NCBI RefSeq assembly: GCF_001238295.1
Contig: NZ_LGXZ01000007.1
Span: 186,001 to 250,000 of the forward strand
DNA length: 64,000 bases
Source: Ruegeria sp. 6PALISEP08
GTDB taxonomy: Bacteria; Pseudomonadota; Alphaproteobacteria; Rhodobacterales; Rhodobacteraceae
Direction: 5' to 3'
This document shows positions 26,841-35,778 of this stretch, in pieces. The notes beneath the pieces are model-generated. The model ran no database searches and was not told where the DNA came from. It was given only the letters and a program-made list of their open reading frames with translations. The translations under genes and the position numbers were made by a program. Position 1 is the stretch's first letter. Every line of letters starts with the position of its first letter.

Positions 26841-27230
26841 TTACATCCGATCAAGTATAGGCGCTTTGGTCTTGGGGCCTTTCGCAGAAATGATACTTGC
26901 AGATTGCGCGCTTGGCCATTCGCATATGCGAATTGATGCTGCACCAGCAATCTCCCGTTGCGGATAGCACCGAGGTTAGCGAGTTTAGAGATTTCGATCT
27001 GGTTCTGGCATTTCTCGTGGGCGTAGCACTAAGGCTCTAGACAAAAAAAACGTCATTTGATTGCCAATGTCTGCTTTGCGAACTGCATCCGCAGCATCTG
27101 GCGATGGCGCTCAATGTCAGCAGAGGGCCGCTCCAGAAGGTAGTTGTCTTGGATATATTGGTATCGATGAAACGGTCTGTCGCTTAGATGTTCCACAAGG
27201 AAGCAAGAGCGTATGGTTGGGAGGCATTGA
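26841..27230. other. Intergenic region with a perfect 16-bp palindrome
   Basis: No supported gene. It contains ATTCGCATATGCGAAT at 26918-26933, a perfect palindrome that could bind a dimeric regulator. A short frame at 27061-27249 has no recognisable content and ends within the ribosome site area of the next gene. The promoter of the DUF2520 gene is probably here. Confidence 0.45.
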
Positions 27231-28097
27231 ATGGCAAAAGTCAGAGTAAATATTGTAGGTGCCGGTCGCGTGGGTCAAACCATCCTCGGCCTTTTGCGAC
27301 ACTCATCCAAGTATTCGGTTCAAGGCATAGTGAGTTCTCGATTTAGATCAGCGGAAAACGCCGCCCAAATTGCGGGAACGGGGAGAGCGGTGGAGAAATA
27401 TGCGGACCTGGCACCGGCTGACCTGTGGATTTTGGCGGTGCCGGATTCTCAGATTTCAATTGCAGCAACTGAACTCGCAAAAGTTGTTGGTCAACACGAT
27501 ACCAATGAACCGCCTCCAGTTGCGTTTCACTGTAGCGGTTTCTATCCGGCAGATAAAATGGCGCCGCTTCAGAAGTTAGCCTGGCGACTTGCCAGTGTGC
27601 ACCCGGTACTTACGTTCGCAGAGCCGGCAACCGCGATCCAGCAATTCGAGGGAACACTTTGTGGCATTGAGGGCGAAGAATCTGCCTTGGATTTTGTCAA
27701 AGACTTTCTGGCTGAGATTGGTGGAATCCCATTTCAGATCAATTCCGATAGCAAAAGCCTTTATCATGCGGCCGCCGTGTTTTCGAATAACTTCACCGTG
27801 GTTTTGCAGGCGATCGCGCGTGAGGCCTGGGCTACTGCGGGAGTGCCTGATGACATTGCAAAGCAACTGACCGCTACGCTGCTTCAAGCCACCAGTGAGA
27901 ATGTTGCCGCCCATGGACCGTTGGGAGCGCTTACCGGACCCGCATCACGAGGCGACACCTTTGTCGTCTCGCAACAAGAGAAAGATGTAGCCGCTTGGCA
28001 CCCGGCTGCAGGAATCATCTATAAAGAGCTGAGCTTGCTCGCTCAGAAATTGAAGGCCGACGGTAAGACACAGGATTGTTTGGGTCCCGAAGGATAG
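27231..28097 (+). CDS. Rossmann-like and DUF2520 domain-containing protein
   Basis: A 288-residue protein. Residues 4-110 form a Rossmann-like NAD(P)-binding fold (VNIVGAGRVGQTILGLL, LWILAVPDSQI), and residues about 120-285 match the DUF2520 helical domain (LASVHPVLTFAEP, HAAAVFSNNFTVVL). The overall plan resembles 6-phosphogluconate- or ketopantoate-type dehydrogenases, so a reductase is likely, but the reaction is not known. GGGAGG precedes the ATG. It stands alone, with a glutathione transferase gene converging from the right. Confidence 0.82.
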   Translation: MAKVRVNIVGAGRVGQTILGLLRHSSKYSVQGIVSSRFRSAENAAQIAGTGRAVEKYADLAPADLWILAVPDSQISIAATELAKVVGQHDTNEPPPVAFHCSGFYPADKMAPLQKLAWRLASVHPVLTFAEPATAIQQFEGTLCGIEGEESALDFVKDFLAEIGGIPFQINSDSKSLYHAAAVFSNNFTVVLQAIAREAWATAGVPDDIAKQLTATLLQATSENVAAHGPLGALTGPASRGDTFVVSQQEKDVAAWHPAAGIIYKELSLLAQKLKADGKTQDCLGPEG

Positions 28098-28242
28098 CCT
28101 GACCTACAATTCAACTGAGGCTATGCGAGTTTTTGGAGCCTTAGATCTCACGCTTGCGGCGTACGGCTGGTTCGACGGGCGGCACTGCGGCGTCTCAATG
28201 TATGCCCATGAGACCGGAATGGGCCGGTCCGCGATGTTGTGT

Positions 28243-28932
28243 CTAGCCGCTGAACCAAAGCGGCGCGTCGCCTTCCGCCCATGGTGAGTACTTGTTCATT
28301 ATGTGCATGAAGGCTCCGCTTGCCAGGAAGCGATCCAGCCATGCAATCAAATTCGGCCATTCCTGTGCGTCAAACCACTCCCTGTCTATATGGGCGAACT
28401 GGCGGACAAAGGGCAAAAGTGCCAGATCGGCAAGGGTTGGGTGATTTCCAAAGATCCAGGACTGCCCGGCCAGCCGTTCGTCGAGGCTGACTAAATAGCT
28501 CGCCGCTTTCCTGCGTTCTACTGTTTCGTCAACATCCGGATACCGCGTGGCATACTTTGTGTGATCCAATGCAACCTTGAATGGGCCATCATTTTCCGCG
28601 ATCAGGTCCCACCCTTCCTGAGGCATGTCCAAAAGACGCCGTGGATCATTTTGTTCCAGCGCCCAGATCATGATATCCAGGCTTTCGTCAAGAACCTGAT
28701 CTGGCAGGCGAAGTGCTGGCACCGTTCCGGACGCGGATGTTTGCAAAAAGGCTAGTGGCTTGTCCTTTAGCCGAACCTCACGCAATTCGACTTTGATACC
28801 CGAACTCGCCAACGCGAGGCGTGCCCTCATTGCATACGGGCAGCGGCGGAACGTCCATAAGATAGGGTGATGAGCCATATGAGGATTTATCTGCACTTCG
28901 CCAGTACCGTCAAACCCTTCCTTGCCTGTCAT
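28243..28932 (-). CDS. Glutathione S-transferase family protein
   Basis: A 229-residue protein with the thioredoxin-fold N-terminal domain (ILWTFRRCPYAMRARLAL) carrying a Cys-Pro-x-Ala site like glutaredoxin-2 and omega-type GSTs. The helical C-terminal domain includes GNHPTLADLALLPFVRQF. A Cys in the active site suggests thiol transferase or dehydroascorbate-like activity rather than classical conjugation. The start is uncertain: ATG at 28932, or at 28878 just before the conserved domain; neither has a strong ribosome site. An IS6 end lies 32 bases upstream, so the native promoter may be lost. Confidence 0.83.
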   Translation of the reverse strand: MTGKEGFDGTGEVQINPHMAHHPILWTFRRCPYAMRARLALASSGIKVELREVRLKDKPLAFLQTSASGTVPALRLPDQVLDESLDIMIWALEQNDPRRLLDMPQEGWDLIAENDGPFKVALDHTKYATRYPDVDETVERRKAASYLVSLDERLAGQSWIFGNHPTLADLALLPFVRQFAHIDREWFDAQEWPNLIAWLDRFLASGAFMHIMNKYSPWAEGDAPLWFSG

Positions 28933-28963
28933 GTTCGAACTTCTGTTTCAATGACGCCAGGTA

Positions 28964-29206
28964 GGATCTGTCGCAAACTCCATCCCCAACCTGCCAGACT
29001 GAATGCAGTTCAGGTAACGCGTGCTGGAACATAACAGGAGCATACCGTGACGATCTCATTTAAGGGCGCGCATTTTCCGAAAGACGTGATCTTAGACGCG
29101 GTTTTCTTCCATCTGCGCTACAGTGTTTCATAATGGGATCTGGAAGAAATCACGGCGGATCGTGGCGTTGATCTGGATCATGCAACGCTGTGTCTGACAT
29201 CAGCGC
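28964..29206 (+). pseudogene. IS6-family remnant: left end and transposase N-terminus
   Basis: An IS6 end (GGATCTGTCGCAAACTC) begins at 28964. From a GTG at 29047 the frame reads TISFKGAHFPKDVILDAVFF, then hits TAA where the family has SYRDLEE, and continues LEEITADRGVDLDHATL. Homology stops near 29206, and no right end is seen. This is a dead 5' portion of an element related to the ones at 21.8 and 32.7 kb. Confidence 0.78.
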
Positions 29207-29531
29207 CAATGGGACAGTCCCGTAAGACCGACGTTGCACCTCGTGGAAACGACGACGTTCAACGACGTTATACGTTTGCGTAGAGGGGTTGTGCTCCGAG
29301 ATGCGAGCAAGGAACTCGATTGCTCAACCGTTTGCGTCCAGGAGAACCTGTTTTGAATAAAACGCGCGCTCGATCAACATTTGAGCCTTTTGAGTTTCGG
29401 CAACCGAGATAGCTTGGTCAAAACGTCGAACATCCACATCCTTGTCAGTGCTTTAGGTTGGCATTACCAGCCATATTGGTACTGTGTAAAAAAATACATG
29501 AGAATGATTGTTCAATTTCAGAGGGCTATTG

Positions 29532-31043
29532 ATGAACTTGGGAATTTGGAACTCAGCACTCCTTGCTTTTGCCAGCGTCGTGGCCTGGACCGGCACTCAG
29601 TCCATTGCACAAACGGATCTGTTTGAGCGTGCGACCGAGGGCTCCGGCTACGATCTCGTGATCGAAAATGGGCGTGTGCTGGATCCGGCAACCGGAAGTG
29701 ACCGAGTTCTCAACATCGGAATTGCGGATGGGGAAATTGTCACACTCTCAGATGACGATCTGAATGGAAAACGCGAGATCGACGCATCCGGCCATATTGT
29801 TGCGCCGGGTTTCATCGACCTTCACACGCATTCGCCCTTCCCGTTTGGGGAACTCCTGCAGGTCAAGGATGGTGTTACCACTTCGCTGGATCTTGAAGCA
29901 GGCGCGTGGCCGGTTGCCGAATATGGCGAGTTCATTCGTGGCCAGGCACGGGCGAATTATGGATCGTCCGTTGGCCATTTTGCAATTCGCATCAAGGTCA
30001 TCGAGGGCAAGGATCAGCCGTGGATTGTGACCGAAACTGGTCAGGCCGTACCGGGCGCCGCTTTCAGTCAGATCGCGACGCCCGAACAGATCGAAGAGAT
30101 GCGCACTCTGTTGCAACAAGGTCTCGACAATGGCGGCCTCGGGATTGGTTTTTTGCTGGATTACATGTCCCCCGCAATCAGCGACGAAGAATTGCGGATG
30201 ATCTTTGAGGTTGCGGCCGAAAATGACACGGTGGTCTGGGCGCATATCCGACGCGGGATCAACGGCGACATTCAACCGTTGCTGGATTTGCTGCCGCTTG
30301 CGCAGGAGCTCGGAGTAAAACTCCATATCTGTCACATCAACGCCAATGCGATGGGAAATGTCGGAAACTGGCTTACGGCCATAGACGAAGCCAATACCGA
30401 AGGTGCCGATATCAGTGCCGAGATTTTCCCGTACACAGCGGGTTCAACCACCATCAAGGCAGATGTCTTTGACCGGGATTGGCAAACAATATTCGGCATC
30501 ACTTACGAAGACGTGCAGTGGGCGGAAACAGGTGAGTGGTTCACCGAGGAAAGCTGGAACCGCATTCGCGAGGAGCGCCCGGATAGCAGCATCATCCACC
30601 ATTACATGAAGGAAGAATGGTTGACCGAAGCCTTGCAGTGGCCAGATATGATGGTGGCGACCGACGCAATGCCCACTTTCGATTCCAGCATCAAATCAGC
30701 ACCCAATGGCGCAGGCTCATACACACGTCTTCTGGCCCGGTTTGTTCGCGAGCTGGAAGTATTTGACACAATGGAGGCGTTCCGGCGTGGCAGCTACTTA
30801 CCGGCGGCGCGTCTGGCGGAATTTGCTCCCGTTTTTGAACAGAAAGGTCGGGTCAAGGAGGGAGCAGATGCTGATTTGGTAATCTTCAAACTCGAAAACC
30901 TGCGAGATAATGCTCGCTATACGGATCCTTTCCGCGAAGCGACTGGATGGGACTACGTGATCGTTGGCGGTGAAGTCGTTGTCGAAGCCGGGGACCCAAC
31001 AGGAGCAACTCCGGGAGTTCATATTTTCAATAAAGCAAAGTAA
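29532..31043 (+). CDS. Secreted amidohydrolase, N-acyl-D-amino-acid deacylase family
   Basis: A 503-residue amidohydrolase-superfamily enzyme with a likely signal peptide at residues 1-27 (hydrophobic core ALLAFASVVAW, ending SIAQ). The metal site FIDLHTHSPF, further ligands in WAHIRRG and HICHINANAMG, and ATDAMP with the catalytic Asp resemble D-aminoacylases. Such enzymes release D-amino acids from N-acyl forms. The export signal suggests action in the periplasm, where most family members are cytoplasmic. The ATG at 29532 follows AGAGGG; a TTG eight codons earlier is less likely. It sits alone between IS relics. Confidence 0.85.
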   Translation: MNLGIWNSALLAFASVVAWTGTQSIAQTDLFERATEGSGYDLVIENGRVLDPATGSDRVLNIGIADGEIVTLSDDDLNGKREIDASGHIVAPGFIDLHTHSPFPFGELLQVKDGVTTSLDLEAGAWPVAEYGEFIRGQARANYGSSVGHFAIRIKVIEGKDQPWIVTETGQAVPGAAFSQIATPEQIEEMRTLLQQGLDNGGLGIGFLLDYMSPAISDEELRMIFEVAAENDTVVWAHIRRGINGDIQPLLDLLPLAQELGVKLHICHINANAMGNVGNWLTAIDEANTEGADISAEIFPYTAGSTTIKADVFDRDWQTIFGITYEDVQWAETGEWFTEESWNRIREERPDSSIIHHYMKEEWLTEALQWPDMMVATDAMPTFDSSIKSAPNGAGSYTRLLARFVRELEVFDTMEAFRRGSYLPAARLAEFAPVFEQKGRVKEGADADLVIFKLENLRDNARYTDPFREATGWDYVIVGGEVVVEAGDPTGATPGVHIFNKAK

Positions 31044-31289
31044 TAAGCTTAGCGTGGCTTTGTTTTTTAATTCCGGCTTGCAGGTCGTATATTCCCTGAA
31101 AACGTAAGGGCCTGGAAGGAATGGCTGCAAGGCTGAAAGTTGCGGTACACTGATTGTTCGAGAGCCAAGGACAAATTTCCCCTTCCGCGTTTTTCTGGCA
31201 TCTGGGCGGATTGCAGCATCCGTAGCAGTAGGGCTCCAAACCGTAGCTGCCTCTTGGATCACCCAGCGACCGCTTCTGACCTCAGAATG

Positions 31290-31700
31290 TCTGATTTTCC
31301 AGCACTTCGTTGAATTGAATCAGGAATTTTCCGGAGCAGAACGGCAGCTCCCGGCGAGGCGATCAAGGTCGGGCGCTGGGCTGTCACAAGGCGGCAACCA
31401 GCCTTCAGGCGCTCTTCGATGGCGGCCTTCAAGTTCGGATTCACGATCATCTTTCGATGAATGGCCCGCCGACGTAAACATGTTTTGCGCGGGTATCGCG
31501 CAATACCTATTAAGCTCCGGCAATTCTTTATCATCGTCGTGATTGCGCTTCAGCTTGTGATGGATCGTCGACGGCGCACGATCCAGCCGATCCGCGACCT
31601 CTGACACCGGCATGTTGGCTTCGTGCCACTTGGCAATCTTGTGACTTTCTTCCAACCTCACGTCAGGGTTGCAACGGCCCACTCGCCACCCTCCATGCAA
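31290..31700 (-). pseudogene. Frameshifted IS30-family transposase fragment
   Basis: One minus-strand frame (ending near 31500) reads LEESHKIAKWHEANMPVSEV and then DRLDRAPSTIHHKLKRN, the helix-turn-helix of IS30 transposases. Homology then continues in another frame with RRAIHRKMIVNPNLKAAIEE and RLKAG, as in the family. The later DDE domain is missing. At least one frameshift and a large 3' deletion have occurred. It lies between the deacylase and kptA. Confidence 0.72.
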
Positions 31701-32176
31701 ACATCTGTTTTAATACGGAAATTGCACTTCGTTTGTGAATCCACGTCTTGCTTTCGCTACACCACACGGACAACGCGGTGTCCGCGACATTGGTTTTTTG
31801 CGCCCACGATGAAGATCGCAGAAATAGTTTCCGTCTCGACCAAAAGTCTTTGCACATGCTGGGAAACTGACGGATTGCGAAATCTGGGAATTCATTAAAG
31901 GCAAGCCTGTTGCTTTGGTCAAGTTGAAGGACGCCTATTTTTTGACGATTTCTGTTGGAAGAACATCCGTACAAGCGTGATCAATGAGCTTGGCCGCGGG
32001 AGCGAAACTTGGGCACGCATCTTGGAAGATGCCCTTATTGCCTCGTGCTGCATCCTAATTACACTTTCTACTTGCTTAGCCGAAACCCGATTGGGAAAAC
32101 CGACATAGCAAGATTGCTGGATAGCCATCTACGTAATCGGCAGAGCAAAAGGGACCGGTAATTCCGGTGGAATTTA
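31701..32176. other. Non-coding stretch upstream of kptA
   Basis: Only short overlapping frames with no recognisable motifs. Probably degraded insertion-sequence flank plus the kptA promoter. Confidence 0.45.
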
Positions 32177-32725
32177 ATGAGTAGAGATAGCAAATTTCTC
32201 GGCATGCTTTTGCGTCATAAGCCCGAAACGATTGGCTTGAAACTCGATCATAATGGTTGGGCTGATGTGAACGACTTGCTACTGAGGCTCAAGAAAGCCA
32301 ACCGTCAGCTTACACGCGAAGAACTAGAAGAGATTGTTTCCGGCAACGACAAAAAGCGATTTACACTGAGCCCAGACAAGTCCCGCATCAGAGCAGCCCA
32401 AGGTCATTCCTTTGCTATTGATCTGGGTCTTATCCCATTGAAACCCCCGCAGCTTCTCTTTCATGGGACGGCGCGATCAAACTTGGACAGTATTTTTTCC
32501 AATGGGTTAGAAGCCAAAGGTCGAAACCAAGTTCACCTTTCCGCGGATGAGGAGACTGCTCTAAGTGTCGGTGCTCGTCATGGGAAACCGGTGGTGCTTT
32601 CGGTGGATGCGCAAGGCATGCAAAAGGAAGGTCACCAGTTTTTTCAAGCGGATAATGGCGTTTGGTTGACGGACTTTGTTCCCGCTGGTTTTTTGGGCTT
32701 CGGAAGGATGTGTCGCAACCTATGA
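32177..32725 (+). CDS. kptA: RNA 2'-phosphotransferase (Tpt1/KptA family)
   Basis: A 182-residue KptA. This enzyme removes an internal RNA 2'-phosphate using NAD+, releasing ADP-ribose 1'',2''-cyclic phosphate. Conserved Tpt1 features are LLRHKPETIGL with Arg13-His14, GWADVNDLL, SRIRAAQGHS, LFHGTA, VHLSADEETA and GVWLTDFVPAGFL. The length is normal for bacterial KptA. The last six codons and stop lie within an IS6 end (from 32706), so the native C-terminus has been replaced by a few residues; the catalytic parts are intact. A T4 Rnl1-type RNA ligase gene lies 4 kb away. Confidence 0.92.
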   Translation: MSRDSKFLGMLLRHKPETIGLKLDHNGWADVNDLLLRLKKANRQLTREELEEIVSGNDKKRFTLSPDKSRIRAAQGHSFAIDLGLIPLKPPQLLFHGTARSNLDSIFSNGLEAKGRNQVHLSADEETALSVGARHGKPVVLSVDAQGMQKEGHQFFQADNGVWLTDFVPAGFLGFGRMCRNL

Positions 32726-33504
32726 AGTCCAATTGACGAACATGCGTGATCTGACGTTTGTTCCCGTCGAATAGATTTCGAACAAGTTTCAACATGATCT
32801 CATTGAAAGGCTGCCATTTCCCCAGGGATGCGGTTTTGTACGCAGTGTACTTCTACCTGCGGCACGCGGTGTCACATCGCGATTTCGAAGAAATCATGGC
32901 TGAGCGCGGTGTCCAAGTTGACCACGCTACTCTCAACTGATGGGTTGTAAAATTCTCACCCATGGTCGCCGCGCGAGCGCAATTGAAGAAACGCCCGACA
33001 CAGAAGCCCTGAAGAATGGACGAGACTTACATACGTGTTCGCGGCAAATGGAATCCCGAGCAAGATCGTCATCGACAAAGCGGCGCTAACGCGGCCGGTA
33101 TTCGAGACGTGAACAGAATTCTGAGGCGATTTGGGTGCCCAACCAAAATACAGACAAGCAGGTCCAAGTATCTGAACAACATGATCGAACAGGATCATCG
33201 GTTCATCACGCGGCGTGTTCGGCACATGTGTGGGTTTAAGTCGGTCGAAACCACCTCAGCCACATTGGATGGCATTGAGGCGGTCAACAAGATCCGGAAG
33301 CAGCAATTCTCTGGCGCTACGATCTCGGGCTTTCGGATGTTTGCTGAGATCGCAGGATAGTTGTGCCCAGTAAGTCGCCGCCTCTGGCCGTTCTAAAAGC
33401 TTGCGGCACATCCAACCCTGAACAGGCTCTTGGTTGAATTATACCGGCGTCTTCTCACAGTCTTCCTTCGCGCGCGTCAATGGGGATAAGTTTGCAACAG
33501 ATCC
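32706..33504 (+). mobile_element. Degenerate IS6-family element with broken transposase gene
   Basis: Ends are GGATGTGTCGCAACC on the left and GTTTGCAACAGATCC on the right, imperfect inverted repeats 799 bp apart. Inside, the transposase begins at 32793 (ISLKGCHFPRDAVLYAVYF), stops at a TGA where the family has RWVVK, resumes with MDETYIRVRGKWN, lacks about 40 internal codons, and then reads GANAAGIRDVN and IEQDHRFITRR up to a stop at 33360. The middle Asp of the catalytic triad is partly preserved (IDKAA-type in a shifted frame). The element is dead. No target duplication is seen. Confidence 0.82.
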
Positions 33505-33772
33505 CGTCCTTGACTCTATGTTGGTTAGGAACCACAAGTGTGCATTGGTGAAATGTACTTGTTGCCGCGATGCTGCCGGCTTCGATGAACCAATGGCCTT
33601 AAAGAAAACCGTAGCATATGGCTCAGCAACAAAACGGGTTTTGCTGGGGTGTTCGGAATGTACTCGTTACTCGTAAATGTTGGCATTTGTCACATGATAA
33701 GTTCCAGACGGTGTCCAACACCGGAAAGAAGGCGATACATGAAAAATACTTGGCTCATAACTTGCGTGTTTG

Positions 33773-34582
33773 ATGTCTGATAGATCAGACAACGGACTTC
33801 ATTTTTTTCTGACTACGATTGTACTTACGCGAAGTGTTCCGTGTTTTAGCCTGACTATAGTTGTATCGGTTTTGGGAGCACAACTTTCTGCTCAGGTACC
33901 GTCTGAAAGTTCACAAAACACTGGAAATGCCAATCAGTTGGTTTGTGATGACGGAATCGAAGTCAGGGGGGGATCTTGTCTAAGAGAAAACCCACCCGAA
34001 AACGCATATTTGACTGGCAACTCTTACGGTTCAAGCTGGGCATGCAACCATGGTTTCCAGCGTGCTGAGGATCTATGTGAGGAAATAGAAGTTCCTGTAA
34101 ATGCATACCTCGCTTCAACAGGCGACCACTGGAAGTGCAATCGATTGTTCCAACGTGTCGAAGAGAAATGTGAAGAAGTGTTTCTACCTGAAAACGGGTT
34201 TGTCGAAACCCGATTTGGCGTACAGGAAACACATTGCAACTGGGGTTTTCGCAAAGAGGGCCAGGATTGTGTTGAAATAGAAGTTCCTGAGAACGGGCGC
34301 TTATCTGACAGGACCAGGGCGGATGGCTGGGAGTGCCTCAGGGGTTACAGGGCAACGGATACCGGTTGCGACTCTGTGGCCGTTCCTGATCATGCTTACC
34401 TCGCGTCTGACGCCTATTCTGGATGGAGATGCGAGCGTGGTTTCCGCGCGAACCAAGACAAATGCATGGCAATCATCATCCCAGCAAACGCTCATTTGAA
34501 CCGAAGAGGTGATGGATGGGAATGCAATCAACCCTTCAAGCGTCAGAACAATAAATGCGCTGAAAATGTACCGAGACAATAG
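33773..34582 (+). CDS. Secreted cysteine-rich repeat protein of unknown function
   Basis: About 269 residues with a hydrophobic N-terminal segment (SLTIVVSVLGAQLSAQ) that looks like a signal peptide or anchor. The rest is seven tandem units of 30-35 residues, each of the form W-x-C-x-x-G-F/Y-x(6)-C-x-x-I/V-x-(V/I)P-x-N-A-x-L. Two Cys per unit suggest one disulfide each, giving a rod-like extracellular protein. It recalls sushi or EGF-like modules without matching either. The start is uncertain: ATG at 33773, or a later codon nearer the hydrophobic stretch; an earlier ATG at 33739 is in another frame. AT-richer than its surroundings. Confidence 0.7.
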   Translation: MSDRSDNGLHFFLTTIVLTRSVPCFSLTIVVSVLGAQLSAQVPSESSQNTGNANQLVCDDGIEVRGGSCLRENPPENAYLTGNSYGSSWACNHGFQRAEDLCEEIEVPVNAYLASTGDHWKCNRLFQRVEEKCEEVFLPENGFVETRFGVQETHCNWGFRKEGQDCVEIEVPENGRLSDRTRADGWECLRGYRATDTGCDSVAVPDHAYLASDAYSGWRCERGFRANQDKCMAIIIPANAHLNRRGDGWECNQPFKRQNNKCAENVPRQ

Positions 34583-34628
34583 GCTGTTGGAATTCAACAT
34601 CTCCTGACAAATCCGGAAGGACGAAGCC

Positions 34629-34766
34629 GTGAATCTTAACTCGATTAACGAGAATCTGGGTAAAAAGCTCAAAGCCGATAAGGCGCGTCGCTGGTCCTAC
34701 GGGGTCAAATTGATAATCGTGTCAGTGGTGCTCATCGCAGCAATAACAATAATGGTGTTTCTTTGA
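34629..34766 (+). CDS. Small single-pass membrane protein, 45 residues
   Basis: A GTG-started frame with a strong GGAAGGA eight bases upstream. It encodes a charged N-terminal half (LGKKLKADKARRW) and one hydrophobic segment (LIIVSVVLIAAITIMVFL) that ends the protein. The positive charge before the segment predicts a cytoplasmic N-terminus. Its TGA shares bases with the next ATG (TGATG), so translation of the two is coupled. Not recognised as a known family. A short gene of this kind is easily missed. Confidence 0.62.
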   Translation: MNLNSINENLGKKLKADKARRWSYGVKLIIVSVVLIAAITIMVFL

Positions 34767-35455
34767 TGCGTAAAAATGCCCCTCCCGTGACTCTTCGGAG
34801 TCCAAAGAAGTCAACCCGAGGTCTGGAGCAGAGAGCGTTTCAGGATCGCAGTGTTCGTAAGTCGCGGAATGCTGACGTGTCAGGAGTTATTGAAGAAGAG
34901 TTCGGAAAGTACCTGATAAAAGCTGGCATTTTGAGTGGCAACAGCGTAGCGCGGGCGTTTCCCAAGCCACCGGCCAAGACACAAGCCATGATTGCTGATG
35001 CCGTCGGTGAAACACCGGCAATCGCTATCGAAGCTCTAAAAGAAATACTCGAAGAGCGTGACAGGGAGCGCAGCACCCAACGCCGTTTGGAGGGAAGCTC
35101 CGGCACCCTTGTTCCCAGCGAAAGGGAATATACAGAGGCTTTGCGCCAGATCAGGTTTACTCCTGCGCAGGTGACAATGCTCAGAGCGCTTTCAATTGCA
35201 GGAAAGGAAGGATTGACTATTGGTCACCTTTCTCAGGCAGCTGGGTACACGTCGCGCGAGGCGTCCATCAAGGTCTTCAAAAAAATCGGATTATTGATCG
35301 CGGAGTATCTGGAGCTGGATCTTCCCGAAGCCGGATCGGCGCAGGCTGATGGTGCTGCTCAGATCCTGGCGTTTTCTCACATCGAAAGTGAGGATGAACC
35401 GGCAACCTGGATCATGCATCAGGAACTGCGCTGCGCTGTCCGGTCTGTTCTGTGA
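34766..35455 (+). CDS. Unrecognised protein with winged-helix-like C-terminal region
   Basis: A 229-residue protein, rich in charged residues at the N-terminus. The region at about residues 127-180 (FTPAQVTMLRALSIAG, LTIGHLSQAAGYTSREASIKV) looks like a helix-turn-helix with a recognition helix, so a DNA-binding role is plausible. The middle part (about 40-110) has helical, Arg/Glu-rich segments. It is translationally coupled to the small membrane protein upstream. The ATG at 34766 is chosen over the overlapping TTG at 34763. I do not recognise the family. Confidence 0.6.
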   Translation: MRKNAPPVTLRSPKKSTRGLEQRAFQDRSVRKSRNADVSGVIEEEFGKYLIKAGILSGNSVARAFPKPPAKTQAMIADAVGETPAIAIEALKEILEERDRERSTQRRLEGSSGTLVPSEREYTEALRQIRFTPAQVTMLRALSIAGKEGLTIGHLSQAAGYTSREASIKVFKKIGLLIAEYLELDLPEAGSAQADGAAQILAFSHIESEDEPATWIMHQELRCAVRSVL

Positions 35456-35529
35456 TGCAGGTATAAGTGTTTGATTGTGATGAGAATACCGAATCCGAGC
35501 CAACTCACGAAAGGTTGCACAAGTAACTT

Positions 35530-35778
35530 ATGCTGGAGAAAAAACCATACCCGCTCGACTTGATCTATGTGCCTGTGAAGCGTGCAAAAACACTTGATCA
35601 AAATAAAGTTCTGACGCTTGCGGAAGATATCCTGAAGAACGGCCAGAAGACCCCGATTCAAATACGCGCGGACAACAAGAGGTTCGTGCTGATCGAAGGT
35701 CTCCACCGATTAGAAGCTATTCGTGCCCTTGGCGGCGATACGGTCGAAGCCTTTCTGGTGCGCGCCAGGTTACACTGA
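35530..35778 (+). CDS. Stand-alone ParB/Srx-fold domain protein
   Basis: An 82-residue protein that is just the ParB N-terminal fold: YVPVKRAKTLDQNKV, LAEDILKNGQKTPIQIRAD, and FVLIEGLHRLEAIRALGGDT. The GLHRLEA motif corresponds to the G-x-x-R nucleotide-binding patch of ParB (here with His). It lacks the helix-turn-helix needed to bind parS, so it is not a partition protein. Similar tiny ParB-fold proteins are common in Alphaproteobacteria. Its 3' half overlaps the C-terminal end of the RNA ligase gene on the other strand by 121 bases. Confidence 0.8.
   Translation: MLEKKPYPLDLIYVPVKRAKTLDQNKVLTLAEDILKNGQKTPIQIRADNKRFVLIEGLHRLEAIRALGGDTVEAFLVRARLH

Noticed and set aside
27061-27249. 62-codon frame before the DUF2520 gene
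   Set aside because: It has no recognisable content and overlaps the ribosome site and start of the clear gene behind it.
33434-33676. 80-codon plus-strand frame with several Cys
   Set aside because: It spans the right end of the dead IS6 element and has no ribosome site or known motif, so it is not a convincing gene.
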